Assembly: GCA_040756415.1 (NCBI GenBank)
Contig: JBFLYZ010000030.1
Location: 1 to 40,745 of the forward strand
Reading direction: 5' to 3'
Origin: JBFLYZ01 sp040756415
Lineage (GTDB): Bacteria; Bacteroidota; Bacteroidia; JADZBD01
DNA: 40,745 nt
In this document: positions 1-7,872 of the stretch, piece by piece
Numbering within the stretch: the first letter of the stretch is position 1
Layout: each line of letters opens with the position of its first letter
Position numbers and translations under genes: made by a program
Notes under the pieces: generated by a model
Seen by the model: the letters and a program-made list of their open reading frames with translations, nothing else
The model's database searches: none
What the model was told of the DNA's origin: nothing

Positions 1-28
1 GCAAGGGGCCTTTTGCTAATTTTATAGA

Positions 29-622
29 ATGAACTTCCTGGCCCATTTGTACCTGTCGCGCGAAGAAGAGGAACTGATGATCGGTAATTTCATCGCTGAT
101 TCAGTAAAGGGCCGGGCATTCCTGAATTTCAGCGCTGGGATAAGAAGAGGCATCCTGCTGCACCGCGCCATCGACCATTTTACCGACCAGCATCCTGTTA
201 CCCGAACCAGCGTGAACAGGCTGCGCCCTGCCTATGGAAAATACTCCGGGGTGATCATCGATATTTTTTACGATCATTTTCTTGCAGCGGGATGGTCCAG
301 GTTCTCGGAACAGCCGCTGGCCGATTTTTCCAGCAGCGTGCAGGCCGTCCTCGTCAGGCACAGGCCGATTATGCCTTTGCGCTCGCAGCAGTTCCTCGAG
401 TATATGATCCGAAAGAATATCCCCATGCCCTATGCCACCCTGCAGGGAATAGAAGAAGTGCTCTACGGTATGAGCCGCAGGGCGAAATTCGAGAACCGCA
501 TGTATGCCGCTGTGGGGGACCTCAGCGCCCACTACCGGGATTTCGGGCAGGAGTTTGAGCTCTTTTTTCCCGAGCTGTGCCGGTTCGCTGAGCAAAAAAA
601 GAGCGAATTGGCTAAGCAATAG
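29..622 (+). CDS. Acyl carrier protein phosphodiesterase family (DUF479)
   Basis: 197 residues, about the usual length for the AcpH/DUF479 family. Characterised members hydrolyse the 4'-phosphopantetheine arm from holo-ACP in the cytoplasm. The N-terminus MNFLAHLYLS and the following IGNFIADSVKG stretch are the family signature, and conserved His/Asp residues (LLHRAIDHFTDQHP near residue 45, IDIFYDHFLA near residue 78) fit the metal-dependent HD-like fold. No signal peptide. First gene of a same-strand run, 18 bases before radC. A TAATTTTA element at 17-24 resembles a -7 box and would give a leader of only a few bases. Family membership is clear; the in vivo substrate is inferred. Confidence 0.85.
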   Translation: MNFLAHLYLSREEEELMIGNFIADSVKGRAFLNFSAGIRRGILLHRAIDHFTDQHPVTRTSVNRLRPAYGKYSGVIIDIFYDHFLAAGWSRFSEQPLADFSSSVQAVLVRHRPIMPLRSQQFLEYMIRKNIPMPYATLQGIEEVLYGMSRRAKFENRMYAAVGDLSAHYRDFGQEFELFFPELCRFAEQKKSELAKQ

Positions 623-640
623 TTTTTTATTTTTACAGAA

Positions 641-1372
641 GTGAAGAAGAAAAAAAAGAAGAAAGTCAGGACCACGCATAAAAAGGCCAGGGCGCTTCCC
701 ATAAAGAACTGGGCGGAAGATGACCGGCCGCGCGAAAAACTGGTGCTCAAAGGCCGGCACGCGCTGAGCGATGCGGAACTGATCGCAATCCTGATACGGT
801 CAGGAACGAAGGAAGGAAGTGCGGTGGAGCTCTCGAAAAAGATACTTTCCGCTTTCGGGAACAGCCTGAACGAGCTGGCCAAGGCCTCTGTGAAGGACCT
901 GGTAACTTTTAAGGGAATGGGCGAGGCCAAGGCGCTGAGCATTATAGCCGCGCTGGAACTGGGCAGGCGAAGGAAGGCCGCGGACAAGGACAAGGAAGAA
1001 AAGATCATCACCAGCAGGCACGCGTATGAATTATTCAAGCCCGTATTCCTCGATCTGCCCCACGAGGAGTTCTGGATACTGGTTCTGAGCCGCTCGAACA
1101 ATGTGATACGCAAGGAGCGGGTGAGCGCTGGCGGTGTGGCGGGTACTGTGGTGGATCCCAAGATCATATTCAAAACAGCGCTGGCTCACCTGGGCAGCGG
1201 CATTGTGCTGGCCCACAACCATCCTTCGGGCAATCTAAAGCCTAGTGAGCAGGACATACGTCTTACCCGGAACATCCGTGAGGCCGGCAACCTCCTGGAA
1301 ATTTCCGTCATCGATCATCTCATCGTGAGTAATGAAGGCTATTACAGTTTTGCCGATGAAGGCTTATTATAG
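641..1372 (+). CDS. radC: RadC/JAB-domain protein (UPF0758)
   Basis: 243 residues. An N-terminal helix-hairpin-helix-like region (ALSDAELIAILIRSG, then FKGMGEAKA) is followed by a JAB/MPN metalloprotease-like domain with the zinc motif HNHPSGN and an Asp/Glu-rich SEQD, as in all RadC proteins. The historical DNA-repair role is not well supported experimentally, so the molecular function is open. The only start that keeps the conserved IKNWAEDDRPREKL block is GTG at 641, and it adds an unusually lysine-rich leader (seven consecutive Lys after Met) encoded over an A8 run. wecB starts six bases after the stop, so the two are probably co-transcribed. Confidence 0.9.
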   Translation: MKKKKKKKVRTTHKKARALPIKNWAEDDRPREKLVLKGRHALSDAELIAILIRSGTKEGSAVELSKKILSAFGNSLNELAKASVKDLVTFKGMGEAKALSIIAALELGRRRKAADKDKEEKIITSRHAYELFKPVFLDLPHEEFWILVLSRSNNVIRKERVSAGGVAGTVVDPKIIFKTALAHLGSGIVLAHNHPSGNLKPSEQDIRLTRNIREAGNLLEISVIDHLIVSNEGYYSFADEGLL

Positions 1373-1378
1373 AAATGT

Positions 1379-2521
1379 ATGTTAAAGATCGTAACTATCA
1401 TAGGGGCGCGACCGCAGATCATTAAAGCCGCGGCATTAAGCAGGGCTATCCGGAGCCATTTCCGGGATAAGATCAGGGAAGTGATCGTTCATACCGGCCA
1501 GCACTATGACGCCAATATGTCGCAGGTCTTTTTTGATGAGCTTGATATCCCGCATCCTGATCATAACCTGAATACGGGTTCAGACACTCATGCCAGGCAA
1601 ACGGCCGCCATGATGACCGGGATCGAAGAGATCCTGCTGAAGGAAAAGCCAGCGGCCATAGTGCTATATGGTGATACCAATTCGACCCTGGCAGGAGCTG
1701 TGGCCGCATCAAAGATCCATGTGCCGGTCGTGCATATTGAGGCTGGGCTGCGCTCCTTCAACAAGGCCATGCCCGAAGAGGTCAACCGGATATTGTGCGA
1801 TCACGTGTCCACCCTGCTGTTCTCACCCACCCGCACAGGATATGAAAATCTCCTGAAAGAGGGTTTTAAGGAGAATAAGCCGCCCTATTCCGCTGATCAT
1901 CCCGGTATCTACCACTGCGGGGATGTGATGTATGACAATTCGCTCTATTTCTCAAGGCTGGCCGATGAAAAAACCAACATCCTCCGGGAAAACAAGCTGG
2001 AGCCCGGGCGGTTCATCCTGTCTACGATACACCGGAACAACAATACAGATGATCCCAGGCGCCTGAACGCGCTTTTTCGCGCCATCAGCGACCTTGCGGC
2101 CAGGCACCAGGTGGCTTTTGCCATACCCCTCCATCCGCGTACGTCCAAACTGCTGGCGCAGAACCTGAGCCCTGAGCTCTACAGCGAAGTAAAAACCGAT
2201 CCGCTTATCCATATCCTGCCCCCGGCCACTTTCCTCGAAATGATCTCGCTCGAAAAGAACAGCAGCATGGTGATGACCGATTCGGGCGGGGTACAGAAGG
2301 AGGCCTTCTATTTTCAAAAGCCCTGCATCATTCTGCGCCCGGAGACCGAGTGGGTGGAGCTGGTGAAATGCGGCACCGCGCTGATCACCGATGCCGATGA
2401 AAAAAAGATCAGCGCGGCATACGATCATTTTTCCGGGGCGAAGGACCTCCGGTTTCCTCCCCTGTTCGGGGATGGCCATGCGGCTGAGTTCATATGCGGT
2501 GAAATGCTGAAGCACCTGTGA
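1379..2521 (+). CDS. wecB: UDP-N-acetylglucosamine 2-epimerase (non-hydrolysing)
   Basis: 380 residues, the normal length for the WecB/MnaA family, which interconverts UDP-GlcNAc and UDP-ManNAc for surface polysaccharides. Visible hallmarks are GARPQIIKAAAL at the N-terminus, HTGQHYD, YGDTNSTLAG, HIEAGLRS...MPEEVNR, STIHRNNN and DSGGVQKEA..ILRPETEWVE, which form the GT-B-like active-site cleft. The stop codon overlaps the GTG start of the next gene (GTGA at 2518-2521), so translation is probably coupled to the deacetylase-like gene. A related epimerase acting on another UDP-sugar (WbpI type) cannot be excluded from sequence alone. Confidence 0.9.
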   Translation: MLKIVTIIGARPQIIKAAALSRAIRSHFRDKIREVIVHTGQHYDANMSQVFFDELDIPHPDHNLNTGSDTHARQTAAMMTGIEEILLKEKPAAIVLYGDTNSTLAGAVAASKIHVPVVHIEAGLRSFNKAMPEEVNRILCDHVSTLLFSPTRTGYENLLKEGFKENKPPYSADHPGIYHCGDVMYDNSLYFSRLADEKTNILRENKLEPGRFILSTIHRNNNTDDPRRLNALFRAISDLAARHQVAFAIPLHPRTSKLLAQNLSPELYSEVKTDPLIHILPPATFLEMISLEKNSSMVMTDSGGVQKEAFYFQKPCIILRPETEWVELVKCGTALITDADEKKISAAYDHFSGAKDLRFPPLFGDGHAAEFICGEMLKHL

Positions 2522-3825
2522 AAAAGATCCTGATCTACACCACCCGGATCACCAACCGGAACCGGTTCATTTTTAATTTTATCTTTCAGGATGTGCTGGG
2601 AGCGGGAGTCAGCCTGACGAGCGACAGCGCTGAATTCAGCGCGTACGAGGGACCCAAGTTCAGCTATGCTCATCACCCGGTAGGCAGCGAGCTGTTCTTC
2701 CAGGCGCGCAATATCCTGTTCGAAACCGGCATAACCGAGCAGAACATCACGGTGTCGGAGCATGAGGGGACTAAGATCTTTTTTGCTACGGGAAAGCATT
2801 CGGCATTGCCGTTCGACCCGTTTGCCGCAGCGTTCTACCTGGTAAGCCGCTACGAGGAGTATCTGCCTCACATACGCGATGTTTACGACCGTTATGATGC
2901 CAAAGAGAGCCTGGCATACCAGAGCGGGTTCCTGCAAAAACCCATCGTGGACATTTGGGCAATGATGATCCGGGATGTTATCCGCGGGCGCTTTCCCGAC
3001 CTGGTTTTCCCGGAACGGAAATACCGCTACATCTCCACCATCGATATAGATAACGCTTACGCTTACAAGGAAAAAGGTTTCGTGCGCACGGCAGGCGGTT
3101 TTGTCAAAAATCTCATCGAATTTGACGCGAATGAGCTCAAGGACAGGTTCAAGGTATTTATGGGGCTGAAAAAAGACCCGTATGATACATATGATGTTTT
3201 GCTGGATATCCAGAAGAAATACCGAATGGAAACGATCTACTTTTTCCTGCTGGCCGACTATGGAATGAATGACAAGAACGTGCCCGTGCAAAGCCGCAGG
3301 CTCCAGCTCCTGATCAAGTCTATCAGTGATTACTCAAAGGTGGGGATACATCCCTCATTCGGTTCCAATGCCCGGCCCGAGCGGCTGCGAACGGAGATCA
3401 GGCGTTTATCGGGAATTTTAAATGCCGAAGTGACCCGCAGCCGCCAGCATTTTCTCAAGCTGGTATTCCCCGATACTTACCGCAACCTGATCGAGGCCGA
3501 TATCAAGGAGGATTATACCATGGGTTTCGCCACCCAGATCGGTTTCCGTGCCGGTACCTGTACCGCGTTCAACTTTTACGACCTCGACCAGGAAGTGGAA
3601 ACCAAGCTGCGCGTGTTTCCTTTCGCGGTAATGGATGCTACGCTGCGCTTCTACATGAAGGTGAGCCCTGAGGAGGCCGTTGATCGTATCCGGCCGGTGG
3701 TTGAGGAGGTCAAAAAGGTGAATGGAACGTTCATCAGCCTCTGGCATAACGAAAGCATAAGCAATAACCGGATCTGGCAGGGTTGGGAACATGTTTATGA
3801 AGAAATGGTTAAAGTCGCTTTATGA
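2518..3825 (+). CDS. Polysaccharide deacetylase-like protein with N-terminal DUF7033-type domain
   Basis: 435 residues, no signal peptide. The N-terminal ~150 residues resemble the domain (DUF7033 type) found ahead of NodB-like deacetylases in Bacteroidota. From about residue 170 a carbohydrate esterase 4-like domain begins: STIDIDNAYA carries the paired Asp expected of the catalytic/metal site, VGIHPSFGS is a plausible metal-binding His motif, and SLWHNES matches the late His motif. GTG start overlaps the wecB stop by four bases, and its own stop overlaps the ATG of the FemAB-like gene (ATGA at 3822-3825). The absence of a signal peptide suggests action on a cytoplasmic glycan precursor (inference). 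Substrate unknown. Confidence 0.75.
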   Translation: MKKILIYTTRITNRNRFIFNFIFQDVLGAGVSLTSDSAEFSAYEGPKFSYAHHPVGSELFFQARNILFETGITEQNITVSEHEGTKIFFATGKHSALPFDPFAAAFYLVSRYEEYLPHIRDVYDRYDAKESLAYQSGFLQKPIVDIWAMMIRDVIRGRFPDLVFPERKYRYISTIDIDNAYAYKEKGFVRTAGGFVKNLIEFDANELKDRFKVFMGLKKDPYDTYDVLLDIQKKYRMETIYFFLLADYGMNDKNVPVQSRRLQLLIKSISDYSKVGIHPSFGSNARPERLRTEIRRLSGILNAEVTRSRQHFLKLVFPDTYRNLIEADIKEDYTMGFATQIGFRAGTCTAFNFYDLDQEVETKLRVFPFAVMDATLRFYMKVSPEEAVDRIRPVVEEVKKVNGTFISLWHNESISNNRIWQGWEHVYEEMVKVAL

Positions 3826-4733
3826 TACGGCATCTTGAGCATAAGGCCGTTGACAAGGCGAAATGGGACAGGTGCATCGAGCGCTCGGCAAACAGCCTGA
3901 TCTACGCCTACTCGTGGTATCTGGACGTTGTTTCGCCTGGGTGGGAGGCGCTGGTTCTGGATGACTATACTGCCGTCATGCCCCTGACCTGCCGCACGAA
4001 GTATGGTATCCGGTACTTGTACCAGCCGTTCTTTACCCAGCAGTTGGGTGTTTTTTCCCCAGCGGAGACCACGGAGATACAGCTCAGGGAATTCCTGGAC
4101 GCCATACCTGAAAAGTTCAGATTTATCGAGATCAATCTCAACCAGTCCAATACCTTTCCCCTAACCGGTATCCAGGTCAAAAAGAACCTGAACCATGAAC
4201 TGGAACTGGGAAGGCCTTATCCGGAACTTTTCAGGGCGTATTCGGAAAATACCCGCAGGAACATCCGGAAGGCCGGAAAGCATGAGTTAGTGCTAAAAAA
4301 GGATGCGGAGCTGGCCGGGATCATAACCCTGTTCAGGCAAAACCGCGGTAGAGAAGTGAAAGAATTGAAGGCCAGGGACTATGCTGTGCTAAGCGAGTTG
4401 GTTGGGGTTTGCCGAAGAAGGGGCAGGGTTCAGGTCTGGGGCGTTTTAAGCGGCCGGAGGCTGTGCGCGGGAGCCGTTTTTGTCTCTGACGGCAGACGCT
4501 CTATCTTCCTTTTCTCGGGTTTGAGCGCTGAGGGAAAGGAAAAAGGGGCAATGCCTTTTCTGATCGATCACTACATCAGGGAATACTGCGGAAAAGATAT
4601 TATCCTTGACTTTGAGGGATCGAATGACAGGAGCCTGGCCCGCTTCTATAAGGGTTTCGGCTCGAAAGAATGCGTATATTTACAGGTAAGAAAAAACAGG
4701 CTGCCCAGGGTGATACGCTGGCTGAAAAAATAA
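3822..4733 (+). CDS. FemAB/BioF2-like GNAT-fold transferase
   Basis: 303 residues, soluble. The central ENTRRNIRKAGKHE motif (about residue 140) and the C-terminal LDFEGSNDRSLARFYKGFG block are typical of FemAB-like peptidoglycan/polysaccharide transferases with a duplicated acetyltransferase fold. Characterised FemAB proteins add amino acids from aminoacyl-tRNA to lipid-linked cell-wall precursors; others are acyl transferases. Its ATG overlaps the stop of the deacetylase-like gene and upp follows five bases after its stop. Together with wecB and the deacetylase it suggests synthesis or decoration of an amino-sugar glycan, but the acceptor and donor are unknown. Confidence 0.7.
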   Translation: MIRHLEHKAVDKAKWDRCIERSANSLIYAYSWYLDVVSPGWEALVLDDYTAVMPLTCRTKYGIRYLYQPFFTQQLGVFSPAETTEIQLREFLDAIPEKFRFIEINLNQSNTFPLTGIQVKKNLNHELELGRPYPELFRAYSENTRRNIRKAGKHELVLKKDAELAGIITLFRQNRGREVKELKARDYAVLSELVGVCRRRGRVQVWGVLSGRRLCAGAVFVSDGRRSIFLFSGLSAEGKEKGAMPFLIDHYIREYCGKDIILDFEGSNDRSLARFYKGFGSKECVYLQVRKNRLPRVIRWLKK

Positions 4734-4738
4734 GATTT

Positions 4739-5386
4739 ATGGTTATAGAGTTAGGTAAAGAGCATTCGCTGCTGAACCAGTTCATGGCGGAGGTCCGGGA
4801 CCAGGAGATACAAAAGGACAGTATGCGTTTCCGCAGGAACATGGAACGCATAGGCGAGATATTTGCGTATGAGATCAGCAAGAAGCTGAGTTGGGAAAAG
4901 AAGGAGGTCACCACCCCGCTGGGAGTTGCCGAAGTGCCGGTGCTAAAGCAACAGCCGGTGGTCGCCACCATACTGAGGGCCGGGCTCCCACTTCACCAGG
5001 GCCTGCTCAACTTTTTCGACCGCGCTGAAAATGCCTTTGTATCGGCTTACCGCAAGCATCACAAGGACGGATCGTTCGATATCCAACTGGAGTACGTTTC
5101 AAGCCCCGATCTCAATGGCAAGGCGTTAATCCTGTGCGATCCCATGCTGGCCACGGGCGCCTCGCTGGTGCTTACGTATAAGCACCTGATGCACCGGGGG
5201 CGGCCTGCTCAAACTCACCTGGTCAGCGTTATTGCCAGCACGGAGGGCATCGCTTACGCCAAAAAGCATCTTCCGGATAATTGTGTTCTATGGGTGGGGG
5301 CGGTAGACGATGAGCTTACGGCACAGGCCTATATCGTGCCCGGCTTGGGTGATGCCGGAGACCTGGCCTACGGGGCTAAGCTGTAA
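4739..5386 (+). CDS. upp: Uracil phosphoribosyltransferase
   Basis: 215 residues from the ATG at 4739. Converts uracil and PRPP to UMP in pyrimidine salvage. The PRPP-binding loop reads LCDPMLATGASLV, and the uracil-binding tail GLGDAGDLAYG is present. A longer reading from 4670 would overlap the FemAB-like gene by 64 bases and add residues unlike the family, whereas MVIELGKEHSLLNQF is the usual Bacteroidota beginning. One base separates its stop from the next ATG, so it is embedded in the same transcription unit. Confidence 0.92.
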   Translation: MVIELGKEHSLLNQFMAEVRDQEIQKDSMRFRRNMERIGEIFAYEISKKLSWEKKEVTTPLGVAEVPVLKQQPVVATILRAGLPLHQGLLNFFDRAENAFVSAYRKHHKDGSFDIQLEYVSSPDLNGKALILCDPMLATGASLVLTYKHLMHRGRPAQTHLVSVIASTEGIAYAKKHLPDNCVLWVGAVDDELTAQAYIVPGLGDAGDLAYGAKL

Positions 5387-5387
5387 G

Positions 5388-5891
5388 ATGGTATCGCTCG
5401 GAAAAATATTATCGCTGGTGCTCATTGCCGGAACCAAGTTCCTCCTGGCCCCTTTTGTGGCTGAGTCGCCTCCGTATAACCTGGAGTTCTGGGAAGCATT
5501 CCTCATCACCACCCTGGGCGGCTTCGCTGGCATCGTGCTTTTCGTGTTCTTTGGCGATATCGTGGCGAGCAAATGGTCGCTGCTCGTGTATTCCATCAAG
5601 CGCCTGTATAAAAGCAGGGAGCAGCTTCAGGCGGAAAAAGCGAAACCGAAGAAACGTTTTAGCTGGAAGACCCGCTTCATCGGTAAGGTGAGGAGGCGTT
5701 TCGGGCTGATGGGCATAGCCTTTGTCACGCCCTGCATCATCTCCATACCCATTGGCAGCATGGTGGCGGTGGGTATTTATCGGAACAAGTATAAGGTGTT
5801 ATCCTATATATCGGCCTGGCTGGTGGTGTGGTCTTTCGCGCTGAACATACTGGCCCAATATTTCGGCTTTTCGAAATATTTCATTCATTGA
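5388..5891 (+). CDS. Small integral membrane protein of unknown function
   Basis: 167 residues from ATG 5388, one base after upp. Hydrophobic segments are visible near residues 5-20, 35-55, 108-130 and 137-157, with a strongly basic cytoplasmic loop (KAKPKKRFSWKTR, GKVRRRFG) in the middle. The segment FGLMGIAFVTPCIISIPIGS recalls small multidrug-export/DedA-like membrane families, but the match is weak and no function can be assigned. Its TGA overlaps the TTG start of the HAD gene by four bases (TTGA), so the two are probably translationally coupled. Confidence 0.7.
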   Translation: MVSLGKILSLVLIAGTKFLLAPFVAESPPYNLEFWEAFLITTLGGFAGIVLFVFFGDIVASKWSLLVYSIKRLYKSREQLQAEKAKPKKRFSWKTRFIGKVRRRFGLMGIAFVTPCIISIPIGSMVAVGIYRNKYKVLSYISAWLVVWSFALNILAQYFGFSKYFIH

Positions 5892-6586
5892 GCAAGACGT
5901 ACCGGCATATTTTCTTCGACCTCGACCGTACCTTATGGGATTTTGAGGCTAATTCGCGCGAAACGCTGGCCGAGCTGTTTGCCAAGTACCGGCTGCAGGA
6001 GCGGGGCGTTGCGTCCTTTGAAGGATTTCTCGAACGCTATCACGCCATTAATGATAACCTGTGGAGGCATTACCTGCGGGGTAATCTCAATAAGGAGACC
6101 TTGCGCGTAAAACGGTTCTACGATACCCTGAAAAAATACGGCATAAAGGATAAGTACCTGACCCTGGCCATGAGCGATGATTATATTGCCATGTCGCCTT
6201 TGCGGACCAACCTGGTGCCTCATACCCGCGAAATACTGGGGTACCTGCATAAGAAATACCGCCTGCACATCATCACCAACGGATTTGAAGAAGTGCAGCA
6301 CATTAAGATCAACGCGTGCAAAATAGATGTCTATTTCGAGCAGGTGGTCACCTCCGACCGGGCCGGAGCGCAGAAACCATCCAGAAAGATATTCGACTAT
6401 TCACTGAAGCTGGCCAATGCGCTTAGCCACGAGAGCGTTATGATAGGCGATTGCGCTGAAACCGATATGCAGGGAGCCCGGAACGCGGAAATGGACCATG
6501 TTTTCTTTAACCCCCGGCAGGCCCGGCACAACAGGAATTTCACCTACGAGATCGCTTCGCTCAGGGAACTCATGGATATTTTGTAA
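5888..6586 (+). CDS. HAD-superfamily nucleotidase, YjjG type
   Basis: 232 residues from TTG 5888. HAD motif I is FFDLDRTLWDFE (nucleophile Asp11, acid Asp13 in this numbering), motif II ITNG, motif III the Lys in QKPSRKIFDYS, and motif IV MIGDCAETDMQGARNA. The WDFE after motif I and the helical cap fit the YjjG family, which dephosphorylates non-canonical pyrimidine nucleotides (house-cleaning); this sits well beside upp. A longer reading begins at 5828 inside the preceding gene and lacks homology there, so the overlapping TTG is preferred. Last gene of the run; a terminator hairpin follows within ten bases. Confidence 0.82.
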   Translation: MSKTYRHIFFDLDRTLWDFEANSRETLAELFAKYRLQERGVASFEGFLERYHAINDNLWRHYLRGNLNKETLRVKRFYDTLKKYGIKDKYLTLAMSDDYIAMSPLRTNLVPHTREILGYLHKKYRLHIITNGFEEVQHIKINACKIDVYFEQVVTSDRAGAQKPSRKIFDYSLKLANALSHESVMIGDCAETDMQGARNAEMDHVFFNPRQARHNRNFTYEIASLRELMDIL

Positions 6587-6590
6587 AAAG

Positions 6591-6618
6591 AAAATCCCCC
6601 GCAGGTGCAGGGGATTTT
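6591..6618. terminator. Bidirectional intrinsic terminator
   Basis: Perfect 9-bp inverted repeat AAAATCCCC (6591-6599) / GGGGATTTT (6610-6618) with a 10-base loop. It lies between convergent genes ending at 6586 and 6644 and carries T-runs on both strands, so it can stop transcription from either side. Confidence 0.8.
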
Positions 6619-6643
6619 CGTTACTGTATCATTATCGCTACCC

Positions 6644-7018
6644 TTACTGCTTGGGAGCAGGAGTGGTGGTAGTGTTTTCGGTATTGTTCGTATTGGTCGT
6701 ATTGCTGTTGTTGGTACCGGTAGTAGAGGTAGTGGTTCCGGTCTTCTTGCTGCAGCATGACTTGGTAGTGGTGGTGGTGCTGCCGCCATTACAGGTGCTG
6801 GTAGTGGTCGTGCTGGTAGTGGAAGTAGTGCTCGTCTTCTCTTTGTCACAGCACTTGCTGTCCTTATCGCACTTTTTCTTCTTCTTCGATTTTTTGCTGT
6901 TCTCCTCTTCTTCACCGCCAACGACCGCGATTTTCTCAGAAGTGATGGAAGTGAAGGTGGCCGCTGATGCCGCACCGGTGATGCCTGCGAGGGCGAGTAC
7001 CAATAAGATCTTTTTCAT
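6644..7018 (-). CDS. Secreted low-complexity Thr/Lys/Cys-rich protein
   Basis: 124 residues. A clear signal peptide (MKKILLVLALAGITGAASA, predicted cut near residue 19) is followed by an acidic then lysine-rich segment (EEEENSKKSKKKKKCDKDS), a cysteine-bearing basic segment and long Thr/Ser/Asn runs to the C-terminus. Six cysteines occur as C, CC, C, CC. There is no recognisable domain, lipobox or sorting signal. A TACATTTG box at 7062-7069 on this strand supports expression as a single gene. The bias suggests an exported, possibly disordered or glycosylated protein; metal binding by the Cys/Asp/Lys repeats is only a guess. A different frame over the same DNA is open but has no signal peptide or sensible composition. 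Confidence 0.65.
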   Translation of the reverse strand: MKKILLVLALAGITGAASAATFTSITSEKIAVVGGEEEENSKKSKKKKKCDKDSKCCDKEKTSTTSTTSTTTTSTCNGGSTTTTTKSCCSKKTGTTTSTTGTNNSNTTNTNNTENTTTTPAPKQ

Positions 7019-7061
7019 GGGTGAGTTTTTATGGTTGATTTGTGTATTCCGGATTGTGGAA

Positions 7062-7094
7062 CAAATGTACGCAATATCGGGGGATAATGAGAAA
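7062..7094 (-). promoter_or_regulatory. Predicted Bacteroidota promoter for the Thr-rich secreted protein
   Basis: On the minus strand, TTTC (7094-7091), 21 bases, then TACATTTG (7069-7062), one mismatch from the TTTG / TAnnTTTG consensus. It leaves a leader of about 35-40 bases before the ATG at 7018. Confidence 0.45.
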
Positions 7095-7120
7095 CTAAAT
7101 TGTTAAAACTTGTTAATGCG

Positions 7121-7780
7121 CTAGCTGAAGCTGGCGATCACCGTCTGGCCCCCCTTAACGGTCTGGCCCAGTTGCACATGCACCCGGGCTGAGAGCGGGA
7201 GAAATACATCAACCCTCGATCCGAACTTGATAAACCCCATTTCTTCGCCTTGCCTGACCTGCTGCCCCTCTTTGAGGTAGTAAACGATGCGCCTGGCCAT
7301 GGCCCCGGCTATCTGGCGGAACAAAACCTGCTGCTTTTGAGGCGTTTCGATGACCAGGGTGGTCCTTTCGTTATCGGTCGAGGATTTAGGGTGCCAGGCC
7401 ACCAGGTAGGCCCCGGGATGATACTTAACATAGCTGACCGTTCCGCCTACGGGGTTGCGGTTCACATGCACGTTGAGCGGTGACATGAAAACGGATACCT
7501 GAATCCGCTTATCCCTGAAGAACTCGTTCTCCGTCACTTCCTCGATGACCACCACCTTTCCATCCGCAGGCGAAAGCACATGGTTGTCATCGGTAACGAT
7601 CTGCCGCGAAGGGTTGCGGAAGAACTGGAGTATCATCACCAGCAGGAAGGCCGACAGGAGGCAGGCTGCCCACCGCAGCCACAGCATTTCGGGGGTAAAA
7701 AAATAAAGCGACAGGTTAAGGGCCGCTGTAAAGAGGAGGGTTACCAGTATGCTGGGGATACCTTCGCGGTGTATTTTCAT
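7121..7780 (-). CDS. psd: Phosphatidylserine decarboxylase proenzyme (short, archaeal-type)
   Basis: 219 residues, matching the short PSD class of Bacteroidota and archaea. Makes phosphatidylethanolamine from phosphatidylserine at the inner membrane. Two hydrophobic segments (about residues 10-28 and 34-51) are followed by RNPSR, SPADGKV, VFMSPLNVHVNR, YHPGAYLVAWHPKS and the self-cleavage Gly-Ser in IKFGSRVDVF near the C-terminus, where the serine becomes the pyruvoyl group. It is divergent from gdhA. A TAATTTTG element (7785-7792, minus) lies only five bases before the ATG and, if used, would give an almost leaderless mRNA. cdsA, the upstream step in the pathway, is elsewhere in this window. 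Confidence 0.9.
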   Translation of the reverse strand: MKIHREGIPSILVTLLFTAALNLSLYFFTPEMLWLRWAACLLSAFLLVMILQFFRNPSRQIVTDDNHVLSPADGKVVVIEEVTENEFFRDKRIQVSVFMSPLNVHVNRNPVGGTVSYVKYHPGAYLVAWHPKSSTDNERTTLVIETPQKQQVLFRQIAGAMARRIVYYLKEGQQVRQGEEMGFIKFGSRVDVFLPLSARVHVQLGQTVKGGQTVIASFS

Positions 7781-7872
7781 CGGCCAAAATTAGTAAGAAA
7801 ATCCCTCTCCGAACAGGCCTAAACACCTCCCGATCACGGGTATTTATACGACCAATATATTTTAAGGCTTTT

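Noticed and set aside
101..1173. Minus-strand frames opposite the ACP phosphodiesterase and radC genes
   Set aside because: Low-complexity poly-Phe from the poly-Lys/A-rich stretch and no family features; shadows of radC and its neighbour.
2396..2407. A AAA AAG heptamer in wecB, identical to the E. coli dnaX slippery site
   Set aside because: The same GAT GAA AAA AAG codons recur in ordinary genes here (for example in the M13 gene near 30920), and the -1 frame has no early stop. It reflects Asp-Glu-Lys-Lys codon use, not programming.
2425..3291. 288-codon minus-strand frame opposite wecB and the deacetylase-like gene
   Set aside because: Lies wholly opposite two well-supported genes and has no domain or signal.
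4670..4738. N-terminal extension of upp
   Set aside because: Would overlap the FemAB-like gene by 64 bases and lacks similarity to UPRT; ATG 4739 gives the normal start.
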